Origin: a bacterium | GTDB lineage: Bacteria; Patescibacteriota; Minisyncoccia; Phycocordibacterales; JAKEFN01 | Reading direction: 5' to 3' | Assembly (NCBI GenBank): GCA_022616085.1 | Contig: JAKEFN010000070.1 | Span: 1 to 7,227, forward strand | Length of the DNA stretch: 7,227 nt | Made by a program: the position numbers and the translations under genes | Part shown: piece after piece, positions 1 through 5,585 of the stretch | Layout: every line of letters starts with the position of its first letter | Numbering within the stretch: the first letter of the stretch is position 1 | Notes under the pieces: generated by a model | Databases searched by the model: none | What the model was told of the DNA's origin: nothing | What the model saw: the letters and a program-made list of their open reading frames with translations, nothing else

Positions 1-137
1 AAAACTCTTGACTACTGCGAATTCATGTTGCGGGCTGCAAACGGCGGCTCGGAAAGCTCAAAATATCAACAATATTCTTCGCTTTCCTCGCCGCATTTTC
101 GTCTCGCACCATGAATTCTCGCTACGTCAATAGTTTT
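1..137. repeat. Large imperfect inverted repeat (about 65-base arms)
   Basis: The two halves of this segment are reverse complements of each other over almost their whole length. Matching blocks, from outside in, are AAAACT (1-6) with AGTTTT (132-137), TTGAC (8-12) with GTCAA (126-130), AATTCATG (20-27) with CATGAATT (110-117), TGCG (29-32) with CGCA (105-108), GCGGC (44-48) with GCCGC (90-94), GGAAAGC (51-57) with GCTTTCC (81-87), and AATAT (62-66) with ATATT (72-76) around a 5-base centre. By hand alignment about three quarters of the positions pair, with a few single-base indels. There is no convincing reading frame. It begins about ten bases beyond the stop of the M23 peptidase gene. It may be a miniature mobile or repetitive palindromic element, or a very long hairpin acting at a transcript end. 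The left end touches the window edge, so its true limit and any target duplication cannot be seen. Confidence 0.75.
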
Positions 138-147
138 TTCACAAGCT

Positions 148-1179
148 CTAAAAAGGATTTTTTGCTCCTCTTATTTCAAAGTGGAGATGCGGCCCAGTAA
201 CTCTTCCAGACGAACCAACGGCTCCTATTGCCTGTCCCGCACCCACACGGTCTCCTTCGCCGACGTTTATAGTGCTTAAATGCGCGTAGAGCGTCTGGGT
301 GTTGTTTGCGTGTTTTATTACAATATAGTTCCCGTATCCTCCATTCCACCCGTATCCGCGGCTGATAAGCACCACGCCTTCCGCGGCGGCAAGAACGCTA
401 GCCCCAGGCGGCGCTCCAATGTCGATGGCGTTGTAGCCATGAAGCCCTTGCGTCTTTCTTCCTCCCGGAACAGGGTGTGTGTAGAATCCGGCGTATGAGG
501 GGGCGTTCCCCCCTTGCACCCGCGGCGAGGCACCCGGCTTTGCGGGAGAGTGTCCGGTGATATCCATTTCTCCATCGGGGATAATGAGCGTCTCGCCCAC
601 TGCAAGAACGCTGTTTTCCGACAAACCGTTAAATTCCATAATTTCACCGACATCCGCTTTGTATTTTTTTGCAATAGAGCTTACCGTGTCGTTATTTTTT
701 ACAATATGACGAAGCCCTGAAATGGGGAGGATAACAAGCCTTTGCCCGGCGTATACGAGACTCCCGCGCTTAAGATCGTTTGTCCAGATGATGGTGTTTA
801 CAGAAACCCCAAACATCTCTGCTATTTGCGACAGCGAATCTCCGGACCGGACTACATATATGCTTATCTGGTCGCTCCCCGGTCTGCTTTCAATATTTTC
901 GGGATCCGGTATTGCGCCCAAAGGACCAGTATCCGACATAAGCGCACTTCCATCTACAATGGTTATACCGCCGCCGCCTTTTGATGCGTTTTGATTTTGC
1001 GGCACATCGCTTGAAATAAATGCTTTTTCCGGTTTGCTGAAAAGAATATTGTCAAAAAGAGAAAGGAAACCAGTCTGCGCGTGGGCAAGAGGAGCGAGTG
1101 CGATAAGCAAAAAGAAAAGAAGCTTCTTTTCGTGAAGCCCTAAATTTAAACGTTTTTTCGCCCGAACCTTTTGCGGCAA
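148..1179 (-). CDS. Secreted peptidoglycan hydrolase: two LysM domains plus M23 peptidase
   Basis: A 343-residue exported cell-wall protein. Residues 1-34 form a signal peptide: basic start, hydrophobic core LLFFLLIALAPLA, and a likely cleavage site after AHA. A linker follows, then two LysM modules (about 107-151 and 157-201) with the usual SGDSLSQIA and NDTVSSIA starts, which bind glycan chains. Residues 234-341 form an M23 (lysostaphin-type) metallopeptidase domain. H247 and D253 plus H333 of the HLH motif are the expected zinc ligands. H300 (YAHLS) and H331 are the expected catalytic histidines. The first two ligands are six residues apart (HGYNAID), where classical LytM has HxxxD. The domain ends normally with a GAKNPF tail, so the protein is complete. 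The start is a TTG with no clear Shine-Dalgarno sequence; an in-frame stop lies about 45 bases upstream and there is no in-frame ATG or GTG before the signal peptide. Its substrate is probably peptide cross-links in the cell's own wall. Confidence 0.9.
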   Translation of the reverse strand: MPQKVRAKKRLNLGLHEKKLLFFLLIALAPLAHAQTGFLSLFDNILFSKPEKAFISSDVPQNQNASKGGGGITIVDGSALMSDTGPLGAIPDPENIESRPGSDQISIYVVRSGDSLSQIAEMFGVSVNTIIWTNDLKRGSLVYAGQRLVILPISGLRHIVKNNDTVSSIAKKYKADVGEIMEFNGLSENSVLAVGETLIIPDGEMDITGHSPAKPGASPRVQGGNAPSYAGFYTHPVPGGRKTQGLHGYNAIDIGAPPGASVLAAAEGVVLISRGYGWNGGYGNYIVIKHANNTQTLYAHLSTINVGEGDRVGAGQAIGAVGSSGRVTGPHLHFEIRGAKNPF

Positions 1180-1298
1180 TAAGTCGTCGGGGTCTTTTGT
1201 ATTATGGGGAATAAGCCTATTTTTTTACTATCGGAGGACAATCAGAGAGACATGTTATGTAGGTCACGCACCCGAGCCATCTTCCAGTGATGCATAAT

Positions 1299-1327
1299 AG
1301 TCTATCGCGCGTTGTGGCTATGGTCAA
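1299..1327 (-). promoter_or_regulatory. Candidate sigma-70-type promoter of the M23 peptidase gene
   Basis: Read on the minus strand, TTGACC (1322-1327) lies 17 bases from TAGACT (1299-1304). The first matches the -35 consensus at 5 of 6 positions and the second matches the -10 at 4 of 6. Transcription would start near 1292 and give a leader of roughly 110 bases. The -35 box sits inside a perfect 10-base palindrome, GTCAATTGAC (1323-1332). Prediction by eye only. Confidence 0.4.
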
Positions 1328-1348
1328 TTGACTTCTGTGGATAGAAGA

Positions 1349-1377
1349 TGGAGAAATTTTTTCATTGTTGTTATTAT
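1349..1377 (+). promoter_or_regulatory. Weak candidate promoter for the plus-strand membrane protein gene
   Basis: TGGAGA (1349-1354) and TATTAT (1372-1377) are separated by 17 bases. Initiation would fall near 1384, about 20 bases before the ATG at 1405, in a very AT-rich stretch. This is one of two reasons for preferring the ATG at 1405 to the one at 1348. The match to consensus is modest. Confidence 0.25.
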
Positions 1378-1404
1378 AGAGTAAGTTATATATTTTTTAT
1401 TTTT

Positions 1405-2082
1405 ATGCTTTCTTTTTTGACAACATTTATAGAAAAAGTAAAGGATTCGGATGTATATCGAATACTTACAGAGTATAAAAAACTTTTAATAGGGATCGTC
1501 TCGGTATTTCTTATTATTTTTGTGCTTGTTTCAGTTTTTGGCCGAGGGGAAGAGCCCGTTTCGGTCCCGGAGGACGGACTTTATGGAGATCCATTTGGCC
1601 CGATTGGAATCAGGGTAGAGACAACACCAACACCTATTTTTGATGCAAGAGAGTGGAAAGGAAGCGGCACAACCACGGATAGAACACCCGACGGAGAAGT
1701 CGTTGATTATGTTGTCGCTTCTCGCGTTTCCCCTCTCGGGGCCTATACCGGTAAAATTACAGACAAAGAAGCGGCTCTCCTTGTGGTTTTGCCCGATGAA
1801 GTATATACGAACATAAAAACACCCGCATCCGAAGAGGCTTTTATACAAAGAATAGAAAAAGTAATGGCAGATCTCGAGAGTTCACAGACAACAAACCCGG
1901 GAGGAGCCACCCTTCCCGCGCAGGGATATCTTGATCTTGTGCAAGAAGAATTTATTGCCGCGGGAATTCTTCTTCCGGATGATCGCCTGAATTATGAGGA
2001 GCTTCTCAAGAGCCCGGAAGCCTTTCAAATAGAAAGCCAGCGGTTCCTCAACACTCTTATGTTTCGTATAAGGGGGTATTAG
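1405..2082 (+). CDS. Uncharacterised single-pass membrane protein with extracytoplasmic domain
   Basis: I do not recognise this family. With the ATG at 1405 the product is 225 residues: a short basic cytoplasmic head, one transmembrane helix at about residues 27-45 (LLIGIVSVFLIIFVLVSVF), then a Pro/Gly/Thr-rich linker with PTPIFDAREW. A mostly acidic, probably helical C-terminal region follows (about 110-225), containing YVVASRVSPLGAYTGK and NPGGATLPAQGYLDLVQEEF. There are no cysteines after the helix, no catalytic motif I can name and no LPXTG or lipobox. Topology is most likely N-in/C-out. An in-frame ATG at 1348 would add 19 residues of odd composition (HCCYYR, then aromatic/Ile-rich) encoded by AT-rich, promoter-like DNA, so I prefer 1405, although neither start has a good ribosome binding site. 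It is the only plus-strand gene here and ends in its own terminator, 24 bases from the convergent rpmG. Confidence 0.7.
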   Translation: MLSFLTTFIEKVKDSDVYRILTEYKKLLIGIVSVFLIIFVLVSVFGRGEEPVSVPEDGLYGDPFGPIGIRVETTPTPIFDAREWKGSGTTTDRTPDGEVVDYVVASRVSPLGAYTGKITDKEAALLVVLPDEVYTNIKTPASEEAFIQRIEKVMADLESSQTTNPGGATLPAQGYLDLVQEEFIAAGILLPDDRLNYEELLKSPEAFQIESQRFLNTLMFRIRGY

Positions 2083-2115
2083 CCAATGATCAGACCGCTA
2101 AAACCCCTATTTTTT
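2072..2115 (+). terminator. Rho-independent terminator of the plus-strand membrane protein gene
   Basis: The stem pairs GGGG (from 2072-2076) with CCCC (2104-2107), then TTAGC (2079-2083) with GCTAA (2097-2101), with small internal imperfections. It is followed by a T run at 2110-2115. The stem begins inside the upstream coding sequence and includes its stop codon. The T run lies over the last codons of the convergent rpmG. The minus-strand side has no T run, so this acts for the plus-strand transcript. Confidence 0.65.
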
Positions 2116-2265
2116 GGCTTCTTTGTGGGGAAGGTGCGCCCTGCACCATTTGCAGTGTTTTTTGAGCTCAATTTTTCGCTCCACGCGTTTCTTGTTCCGA
2201 CGTGAGAAATAGTTCGTGCGTTTGCACTTCGAGCAGTTGAGTTTTATGAGGTGGTCTTGTGACAT
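2107..2265 (-). CDS. rpmG: 50S ribosomal protein L33 (bL33)
   Basis: A 52-residue basic protein of the large ribosomal subunit, found near the E site. It begins MSQDHLIKLNCSKC and has the bL33 layout: a beta strand, a CxxC pair (CSKC), a basic NYFSRRNKKR stretch, the IELKKHCKWC second CxxC, and a basic tail ending HLPHKEAKK. Both CxxC pairs are intact, so this is the zinc-binding (C+) form. Its length is normal for the family (about 49-55). An in-frame ATG at 2301 would add 12 residues that do not resemble bL33 and would place the start inside the heptamer repeat block, so the ATG at 2265 is preferred. There is no strong Shine-Dalgarno sequence before it. It stands alone, convergent with the membrane protein gene and downstream of the glmS terminator on the same strand. 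Confidence 0.92.
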   Translation of the reverse strand: MSQDHLIKLNCSKCKRTNYFSRRNKKRVERKIELKKHCKWCRAHLPHKEAKK

Positions 2266-2297
2266 GGTTTTATAAGACAGCGGACCTTTGGCTGTTG

Positions 2298-2343
2298 ACA
2301 TTTGACGTTGAAAGTCAAAGGTGAAAGGTCAATTGTCAAATGT
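2298..2343. repeat. Degenerate heptamer repeats and 9-base inverted repeat in the rpmG leader
   Basis: On the minus strand four back-to-back 7-base units run from 2340 down to 2313: TTTGACA, ATTGACC, TTTCACC, TTTGACT. Two GTCAA units in the opposite sense follow, at the same 7-base step. In all, five TTGAC/GTCAA pentamers lie within 45 bases. ACATTTGAC (2298-2306) and GTCAAATGT (2335-2343) form a perfect 9-base inverted repeat with a 28-base spacer. The block lies between the predicted rpmG promoter and its start codon, so it could fold in the leader RNA or be a protein-binding array. Short tandem heptamers of this kind are known from intergenic regions of other bacteria such as cyanobacteria. 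Confidence 0.6.
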
Positions 2344-2364
2344 TTTTTGAAATAATGTTCTCCA

Positions 2365-2393
2365 AGCATACCACCATATGTCGAAATATGCAA
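2365..2393 (-). promoter_or_regulatory. Candidate extended -10 promoter of rpmG
   Basis: On the minus strand TGGTATGCT gives an extended -10 (TATGCT at 2365-2370 with TGG just upstream), 17 bases from TTGCAT (2388-2393), a weak -35. Initiation near 2358 would give a leader of about 90 bases that contains the heptamer repeats. The next gene upstream, glmS, is closed by a terminator, so rpmG needs a promoter here. Confidence 0.4.
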
Positions 2394-2395
2394 AT

Positions 2396-2418
2396 AAAAA
2401 ACCCCTCAATGCGAGGGG
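2396..2418 (-). terminator. Rho-independent terminator of glmS
   Basis: On the minus strand CCCCTC (2413-2418) pairs with GAGGGG (2402-2407) around a 5-base loop, followed by six T's (2401-2396) and further T-rich sequence. It lies about 20 bases after the glmS stop. Confidence 0.85.
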
Positions 2419-2436
2419 CAGTATTTTGACCGTTTT

Positions 2437-4308
2437 TTACTTTGTCGAAACGCTCTTTGCGAGGTTTCGCGGTTGATCCACATCCAGCCCTTTTATGACG
2501 CCGACATAATATGCCAGCATTTGTAAGGGGATAGTATGTATAATTGGGGACGCAAATTCGTCCGCATCCTCCGTGCCGGGGACGAAGATGACCTTGTCTT
2601 TTTTTTCATCGAACGTGTGTTTCAGTCCGGAATCGGCGAAGACATGGAGTTTTCCGCCTCTCGCGCGGACTTCGTCAATGTTTGATTTCAGACGTTCTAT
2701 AATCCCGTTTTTGGGAGCGATAACGATAACGGGCATCTCGTCGTCAATCAGCGCAAGCGGTCCATGCTTGAGTTCTCCGGCAGGATATGCCTGCGCATGG
2801 ATGTATGTTATTTCCGTGAGTTTGAGCGCGCCCTCCCTTGCAACAGCCTCAAGCGCCCCGCGCCCGAGAAAAATCGCATGCGGCTTCTTTACGAAGTCAC
2901 CCGCGAGCTTTTCCATATCCGGCGCAATTGTGAGCGTTTTTTCTATATGGGCCGGGAGTTCGCGGAGGTTCTGCACATAACGCGCTTCTTTTTCTTGAGA
3001 CCAGGCGGGATTCCGCCGGGCAAGTATAAGCGTGAGAAGAGCGAGTGCGGTAAGTTGGGTGGTAAATGCTTTTGTTGAGGCAACCCCGATTTCGGGACCC
3101 GCTCTGGTGAGGAACTTGAGCCCTGACTCCTGCATTAACGAGCTGTGTCCCACGTTACATATAACAAGCGTCTGCCCGAGATTTTCTTTCTTTACTTTTT
3201 CTATCGCAGCCAAGGTGTCCTTGGTTTCACCGGACTGCGAAATAAAAACAAAGACGGTGTTCGGGAAAACCGCCACGTCCCTGCTTATAAATTCACTCGC
3301 GACTTCGACAGAAACGGGAATATTCCCGAACTGCTTGCTCTCGTTCCACTGCTTCGCCACAAGGCCAGCGTGGTAGCTCGTGCCGCAGGCAACAATATGG
3401 AGAGCTTTTGTCTCACGGAGTATTTCCAGGGTCCCCGGGCCGAAACTTTCGGGAATGACGTGTCTGCCCGATATACGGCCAAGAAGAGTATCGCTTACAG
3501 CCTGTTTTTGCTGTTTTATTTCTTTGAGCGTGTGGTGCGGGTTGTCTCCTTTTGAGATGTCAAAGTTCCCGCATGACAGCTTCACGAAAGGACGTTCCAC
3601 CGTTTTTCCGTTTGAGTCAGCGATGTGGTGAGTCGTTGCGGTAAGCGTTGCAATGTCCCCGTTTTCCAGGCGGCAAACGCTTTCTCTGACGACTTCTTTG
3701 AGAGCAAGTTCATCAGACGCGACGTAATAGCCGTCGTCACCTTTGCCGATCACGAGCGGGCTTCCGTTTCGCGCGGCGACCATTGTTTTGTCATCGTCGC
3801 TTCGGATGACGCATAGCGCGTAGTCTCCTTCAAGACCTTTCACCGCCCGCGCAACGGCATCCGTAAGTGTCGTATTTTCTTTCTCGCGCATGTAGTAATG
3901 CACGAGATGCGCGATAACTTCCGTGTCTGTTTCGGACGTAAATTTGTACCCCTTCCCCCCAAGCCACTCACGGAGTTTTTCATAGTTTTCTATGATACCG
4001 TTGTGGACAAGCGCCACCCCGCCATTTTCGTCATCAGATATGTGGGGGTGGGCGTTATATTCCGAGGGCATACCTGTCGTTGCCCAGCGCGTGTGTGCGA
4101 TACCGAGAGTACCGTTAAGCGGGTGATCGTTTATCGCTTCGTCAAGAACGGAAACTTTACCGAGCCGCCGCATGCGCTCAATTTTCCCTTTTTCTACAAT
4201 AGCTATGCCCGCAGAGTCGTATCCGCGGTATTCAAGAATTTTGAGGCCGTTTCTTAAAAAAGAAACGACATTTTTTTTACGGGTTACCCCCCCGACAATT
4301 CCGCACAT
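2437..4308 (-). CDS. glmS: Glutamine-fructose-6-phosphate aminotransferase (isomerizing)
   Basis: This cytoplasmic enzyme converts fructose-6-phosphate and glutamine to glucosamine-6-phosphate, the first step towards UDP-GlcNAc and peptidoglycan. It has 623 residues (E. coli 609). The start is fixed by MCGIVGG, since Cys2 becomes the N-terminal nucleophile of the class II glutaminase domain, and by AGGAGG at 4318-4323, nine bases upstream. A longer reading from 4374 would bury that cysteine. Glutaminase motifs include EYRGYDSAG, HTRWAT, VHNGIIENY and SETDTE. The sugar-binding half has two SIS domains, with ACGTSYHAG, SQSGETKDT, ASTKAFTTQL, GRGALEAVAREGALKLTE and GELKHGPLALID. It ends in DVDQPRNLAKSV, with K618 matching the Schiff-base lysine (K603 of mature E. 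coli GlmS). The catalytic Glu (TEITY) and His (KHGP) are present. One odd residue: position 78 is Thr where E. coli has a glutamine-site His (WATHG). It is monocistronic, with its own promoter and terminator. Confidence 0.97.
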   Translation of the reverse strand: MCGIVGGVTRKKNVVSFLRNGLKILEYRGYDSAGIAIVEKGKIERMRRLGKVSVLDEAINDHPLNGTLGIAHTRWATTGMPSEYNAHPHISDDENGGVALVHNGIIENYEKLREWLGGKGYKFTSETDTEVIAHLVHYYMREKENTTLTDAVARAVKGLEGDYALCVIRSDDDKTMVAARNGSPLVIGKGDDGYYVASDELALKEVVRESVCRLENGDIATLTATTHHIADSNGKTVERPFVKLSCGNFDISKGDNPHHTLKEIKQQKQAVSDTLLGRISGRHVIPESFGPGTLEILRETKALHIVACGTSYHAGLVAKQWNESKQFGNIPVSVEVASEFISRDVAVFPNTVFVFISQSGETKDTLAAIEKVKKENLGQTLVICNVGHSSLMQESGLKFLTRAGPEIGVASTKAFTTQLTALALLTLILARRNPAWSQEKEARYVQNLRELPAHIEKTLTIAPDMEKLAGDFVKKPHAIFLGRGALEAVAREGALKLTEITYIHAQAYPAGELKHGPLALIDDEMPVIVIAPKNGIIERLKSNIDEVRARGGKLHVFADSGLKHTFDEKKDKVIFVPGTEDADEFASPIIHTIPLQMLAYYVGVIKGLDVDQPRNLAKSVSTK

Positions 4309-4317
4309 AGTCTTATA

Positions 4318-4323
4318 CCTCCT
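4318..4323 (-). promoter_or_regulatory. Strong Shine-Dalgarno sequence that fixes the glmS start
   Basis: AGGAGG on the minus strand, nine bases before the ATG at 4308. It is the strongest ribosome binding site in the window. It confirms that translation begins at MCGIVGG and not at the upstream in-frame ATG at 4374. Confidence 0.9.
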
Positions 4324-4367
4324 ATAACGTGCGAGAGTTTTAAAAAGGACATTCTTAAATCTAAAAC

Positions 4368-4389
4368 GTATCACCCAAACGGATGATAC
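4368..4389 (-). promoter_or_regulatory. Nine-pair hairpin in the glmS leader
   Basis: On the minus strand GTATCATCC (4389-4381) pairs with GGGTGATAC (4376-4368) around GTTT, with one G-U pair, followed by the short T run GTTTTAG. If the promoter at 4401-4429 is right, the hairpin begins about five bases into the glmS transcript. It could stabilise the 5' end, attenuate transcription, or end transcripts arriving from the AI-2E gene, which has no other terminator. It does not resemble the glmS ribozyme. Confidence 0.55.
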
Positions 4390-4400
4390 ATTCGGGTTAT

Positions 4401-4429
4401 CCTATAACATATGGAAATTATATAGTCAA
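4401..4429 (-). promoter_or_regulatory. Candidate sigma-70-type promoter of glmS
   Basis: On the minus strand TTGACT (4424-4429) and TATAGG (4401-4406) are 17 bases apart. The -35 box starts just after the stop codon of the AI-2E gene. Initiation near 4394 gives a leader of about 86 bases carrying a hairpin and the Shine-Dalgarno sequence. The 8-mer GTTATAGG occurs both at this -10 and again just before the glmS start, where it runs into AGGAGG. Confidence 0.5.
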
Positions 4430-4431
4430 TA

Positions 4432-5490
4432 TTAACCTCTTATCTCAAGGTCTTCTTTATATTCCTCTTCAAACATCGCCCAGACCGAGAGGAAAAAGCC
4501 GGCAATCACGGGACCGGCGACGAACCCGGTCATGCCGAAAAGAGAAAGGCCGCCCAAAGTAGAGAGGAGCACGAGCTCGTCGGGCATTTCTATGTCTTTA
4601 CCCACAAGATAGGGACGCATGATGTTGTCTATAACACTGATGATGAGCGCGCCGCCTGCAAGCACGAGAATTCCTTGCCAGAGCGCGCCGGTTGCGACGA
4701 GAAAAATTCCCGCCGGAAGCCACACAAGCGCCGGACCTACCGCCGGAACAACTGAAAAAACTCCCATAACCACTCCCCAGAGAACCGGAGCGTTTATTCC
4801 CGCAAGGAAGAAGAGTATTCCCCCGATCCCGCCCTGAAGAACCGCGACCGCAAATACTCCTTTGACTGTTGCGCGCGTTGTGGAGGTGAATTTTGAGAGC
4901 AGGCGCTTTTCGCGAGCATCTCCGAGAGGAAGAATCTTGATAATTTTCTTTTCCATAGACTCGCCGTCTCGAAGCATGAAGAAAAGGAGATAGAGCATAA
5001 CAAAAAATTGCAGGAGAAAACCGAAAACATTTTGGCTGACCGTGAGCGCTTTTGAAGCAAGCCACGCGCTTGCGGTTTGTGCGAAAGCACCGAGTTTTTG
5101 CTTGAGCTTGTTGTCGTCAATGCCGAATCGCTCAAGACGATCGGTCAAAAATGAGATATTTTGCATGATACCGTCCGCCCCGCCTTCGTTTGCTGTTGTC
5201 GTTGTGATATGGTCGTAAAGACCCAAAGATTCTTTTGCAAGGAGGCTTCCCACAAAAGCGACTGGCGCGATGACAATAACAACTATTGTAGTGAGCGTCG
5301 CTGTTGCCGCAAGCGAACCTTTCCCTCTCGTCTCGCGGATCCACCATTCATGCACCGGACGAAAAATAATGGCAAAAACGACGGCCCAGAAAACTGGCAG
5401 AAGAAAATCGCGGATAAGCCAGAAAAAAACAACCGTTATGGCGACAAGGAGTCCAAAAAAAACCGTGCTTTGGATGGATGAGAACTTCAT
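4432..5490 (-). CDS. AI-2E family transporter (PerM/TqsA-like permease)
   Basis: A 352-residue polytopic inner-membrane protein of the AI-2E family (PF01594). Hydrophobic segments fall at about residues 8-26, 29-46, 60-85, 150-173, 208-230, 235-285 and 305-342, with a hydrophilic region near 86-148 between the third and fourth. That pattern and the length are typical. The conserved C-terminal half is clear: GVVMGVFSVVPAVGPALVW, the IDNIMRPYLVGK motif, and the LGGLSLFGMTGFVAGPVI glycine-rich helix. The family includes the AI-2 exporter TqsA and Na+/H+ antiporters, but most members have no assigned substrate, and nothing here shows this one handles AI-2. An AAAGG stands only one base before the ATG, too close to be an ordinary ribosome binding site. 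A TATTAT eight bases upstream suggests a leaderless transcript. It lies upstream of glmS, which has a separate promoter, and downstream of tRNA-Arg. Confidence 0.93.
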   Translation of the reverse strand: MKFSSIQSTVFFGLLVAITVVFFWLIRDFLLPVFWAVVFAIIFRPVHEWWIRETRGKGSLAATATLTTIVVIVIAPVAFVGSLLAKESLGLYDHITTTTANEGGADGIMQNISFLTDRLERFGIDDNKLKQKLGAFAQTASAWLASKALTVSQNVFGFLLQFFVMLYLLFFMLRDGESMEKKIIKILPLGDAREKRLLSKFTSTTRATVKGVFAVAVLQGGIGGILFFLAGINAPVLWGVVMGVFSVVPAVGPALVWLPAGIFLVATGALWQGILVLAGGALIISVIDNIMRPYLVGKDIEMPDELVLLSTLGGLSLFGMTGFVAGPVIAGFFLSVWAMFEEEYKEDLEIRG

Positions 5491-5498
5491 ACCTTTAT

Positions 5499-5504
5499 AT
5501 AATA
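5499..5504 (-). promoter_or_regulatory. Candidate -10 box placing the AI-2E transcript start at its ATG
   Basis: TATTAT on the minus strand ends eight bases before the ATG at 5490, so initiation would fall at or next to the start codon and give a leaderless mRNA. No good -35 is seen (TTTTCC at the right distance). Confidence 0.3.
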
Positions 5505-5523
5505 GCCCACTTCATGAAAATGG

Positions 5524-5546
5524 AAAAATCGGAAAGTCAGATTCCG
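5524..5546 (-). terminator. Small candidate terminator after tRNA-Arg
   Basis: On the minus strand CGGAA (5546-5542) pairs with TTCCG (5534-5530) around a 7-base loop, followed by A and five T's (5528-5524). It lies about 40 bases beyond the tRNA 3' end. The stem is short, so termination may be partial. Confidence 0.4.
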
Positions 5547-5585
5547 GCGCCCCCACCAGGAATTCTCACCCCCCCCACTTACATA

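Noticed and set aside
1..137. Integron attC site as an explanation for the large inverted repeat
   Set aside because: The ends lack the RYYYAAC and GTTRRRY core boxes, and there is no integrase or cassette pattern nearby.
1242..1280. A 12-codon minus-strand reading frame (MARVRDLHNMSL) in the leader of the M23 gene
   Set aside because: It is too short to support, has GGAAG directly against the ATG with no spacing, and shows no run of regulatory codons like a leader peptide.
2573..4257. Several long open frames on the plus strand opposite glmS
   Set aside because: They are antisense to a strongly conserved gene, resemble no family, and lack start signals; they follow from codon bias.
4309..4374. 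N-terminal extension of 22 residues on GlmS from an upstream in-frame ATG
   Set aside because: It would bury the catalytic Cys2, which must be N-terminal after Met removal, and it spans the AGGAGG ribosome binding site.
4309..4394. A glmS ribozyme in the glmS leader
   Set aside because: Only one simple hairpin is present; the conserved pseudoknotted core is not seen and the leader is too short.
5569..5576. Run of eight C's near the tRNA 3' end as a phase-variation tract
   Set aside because: It is outside any coding frame or promoter, so slippage would have no evident target; it may also be sequencing noise.
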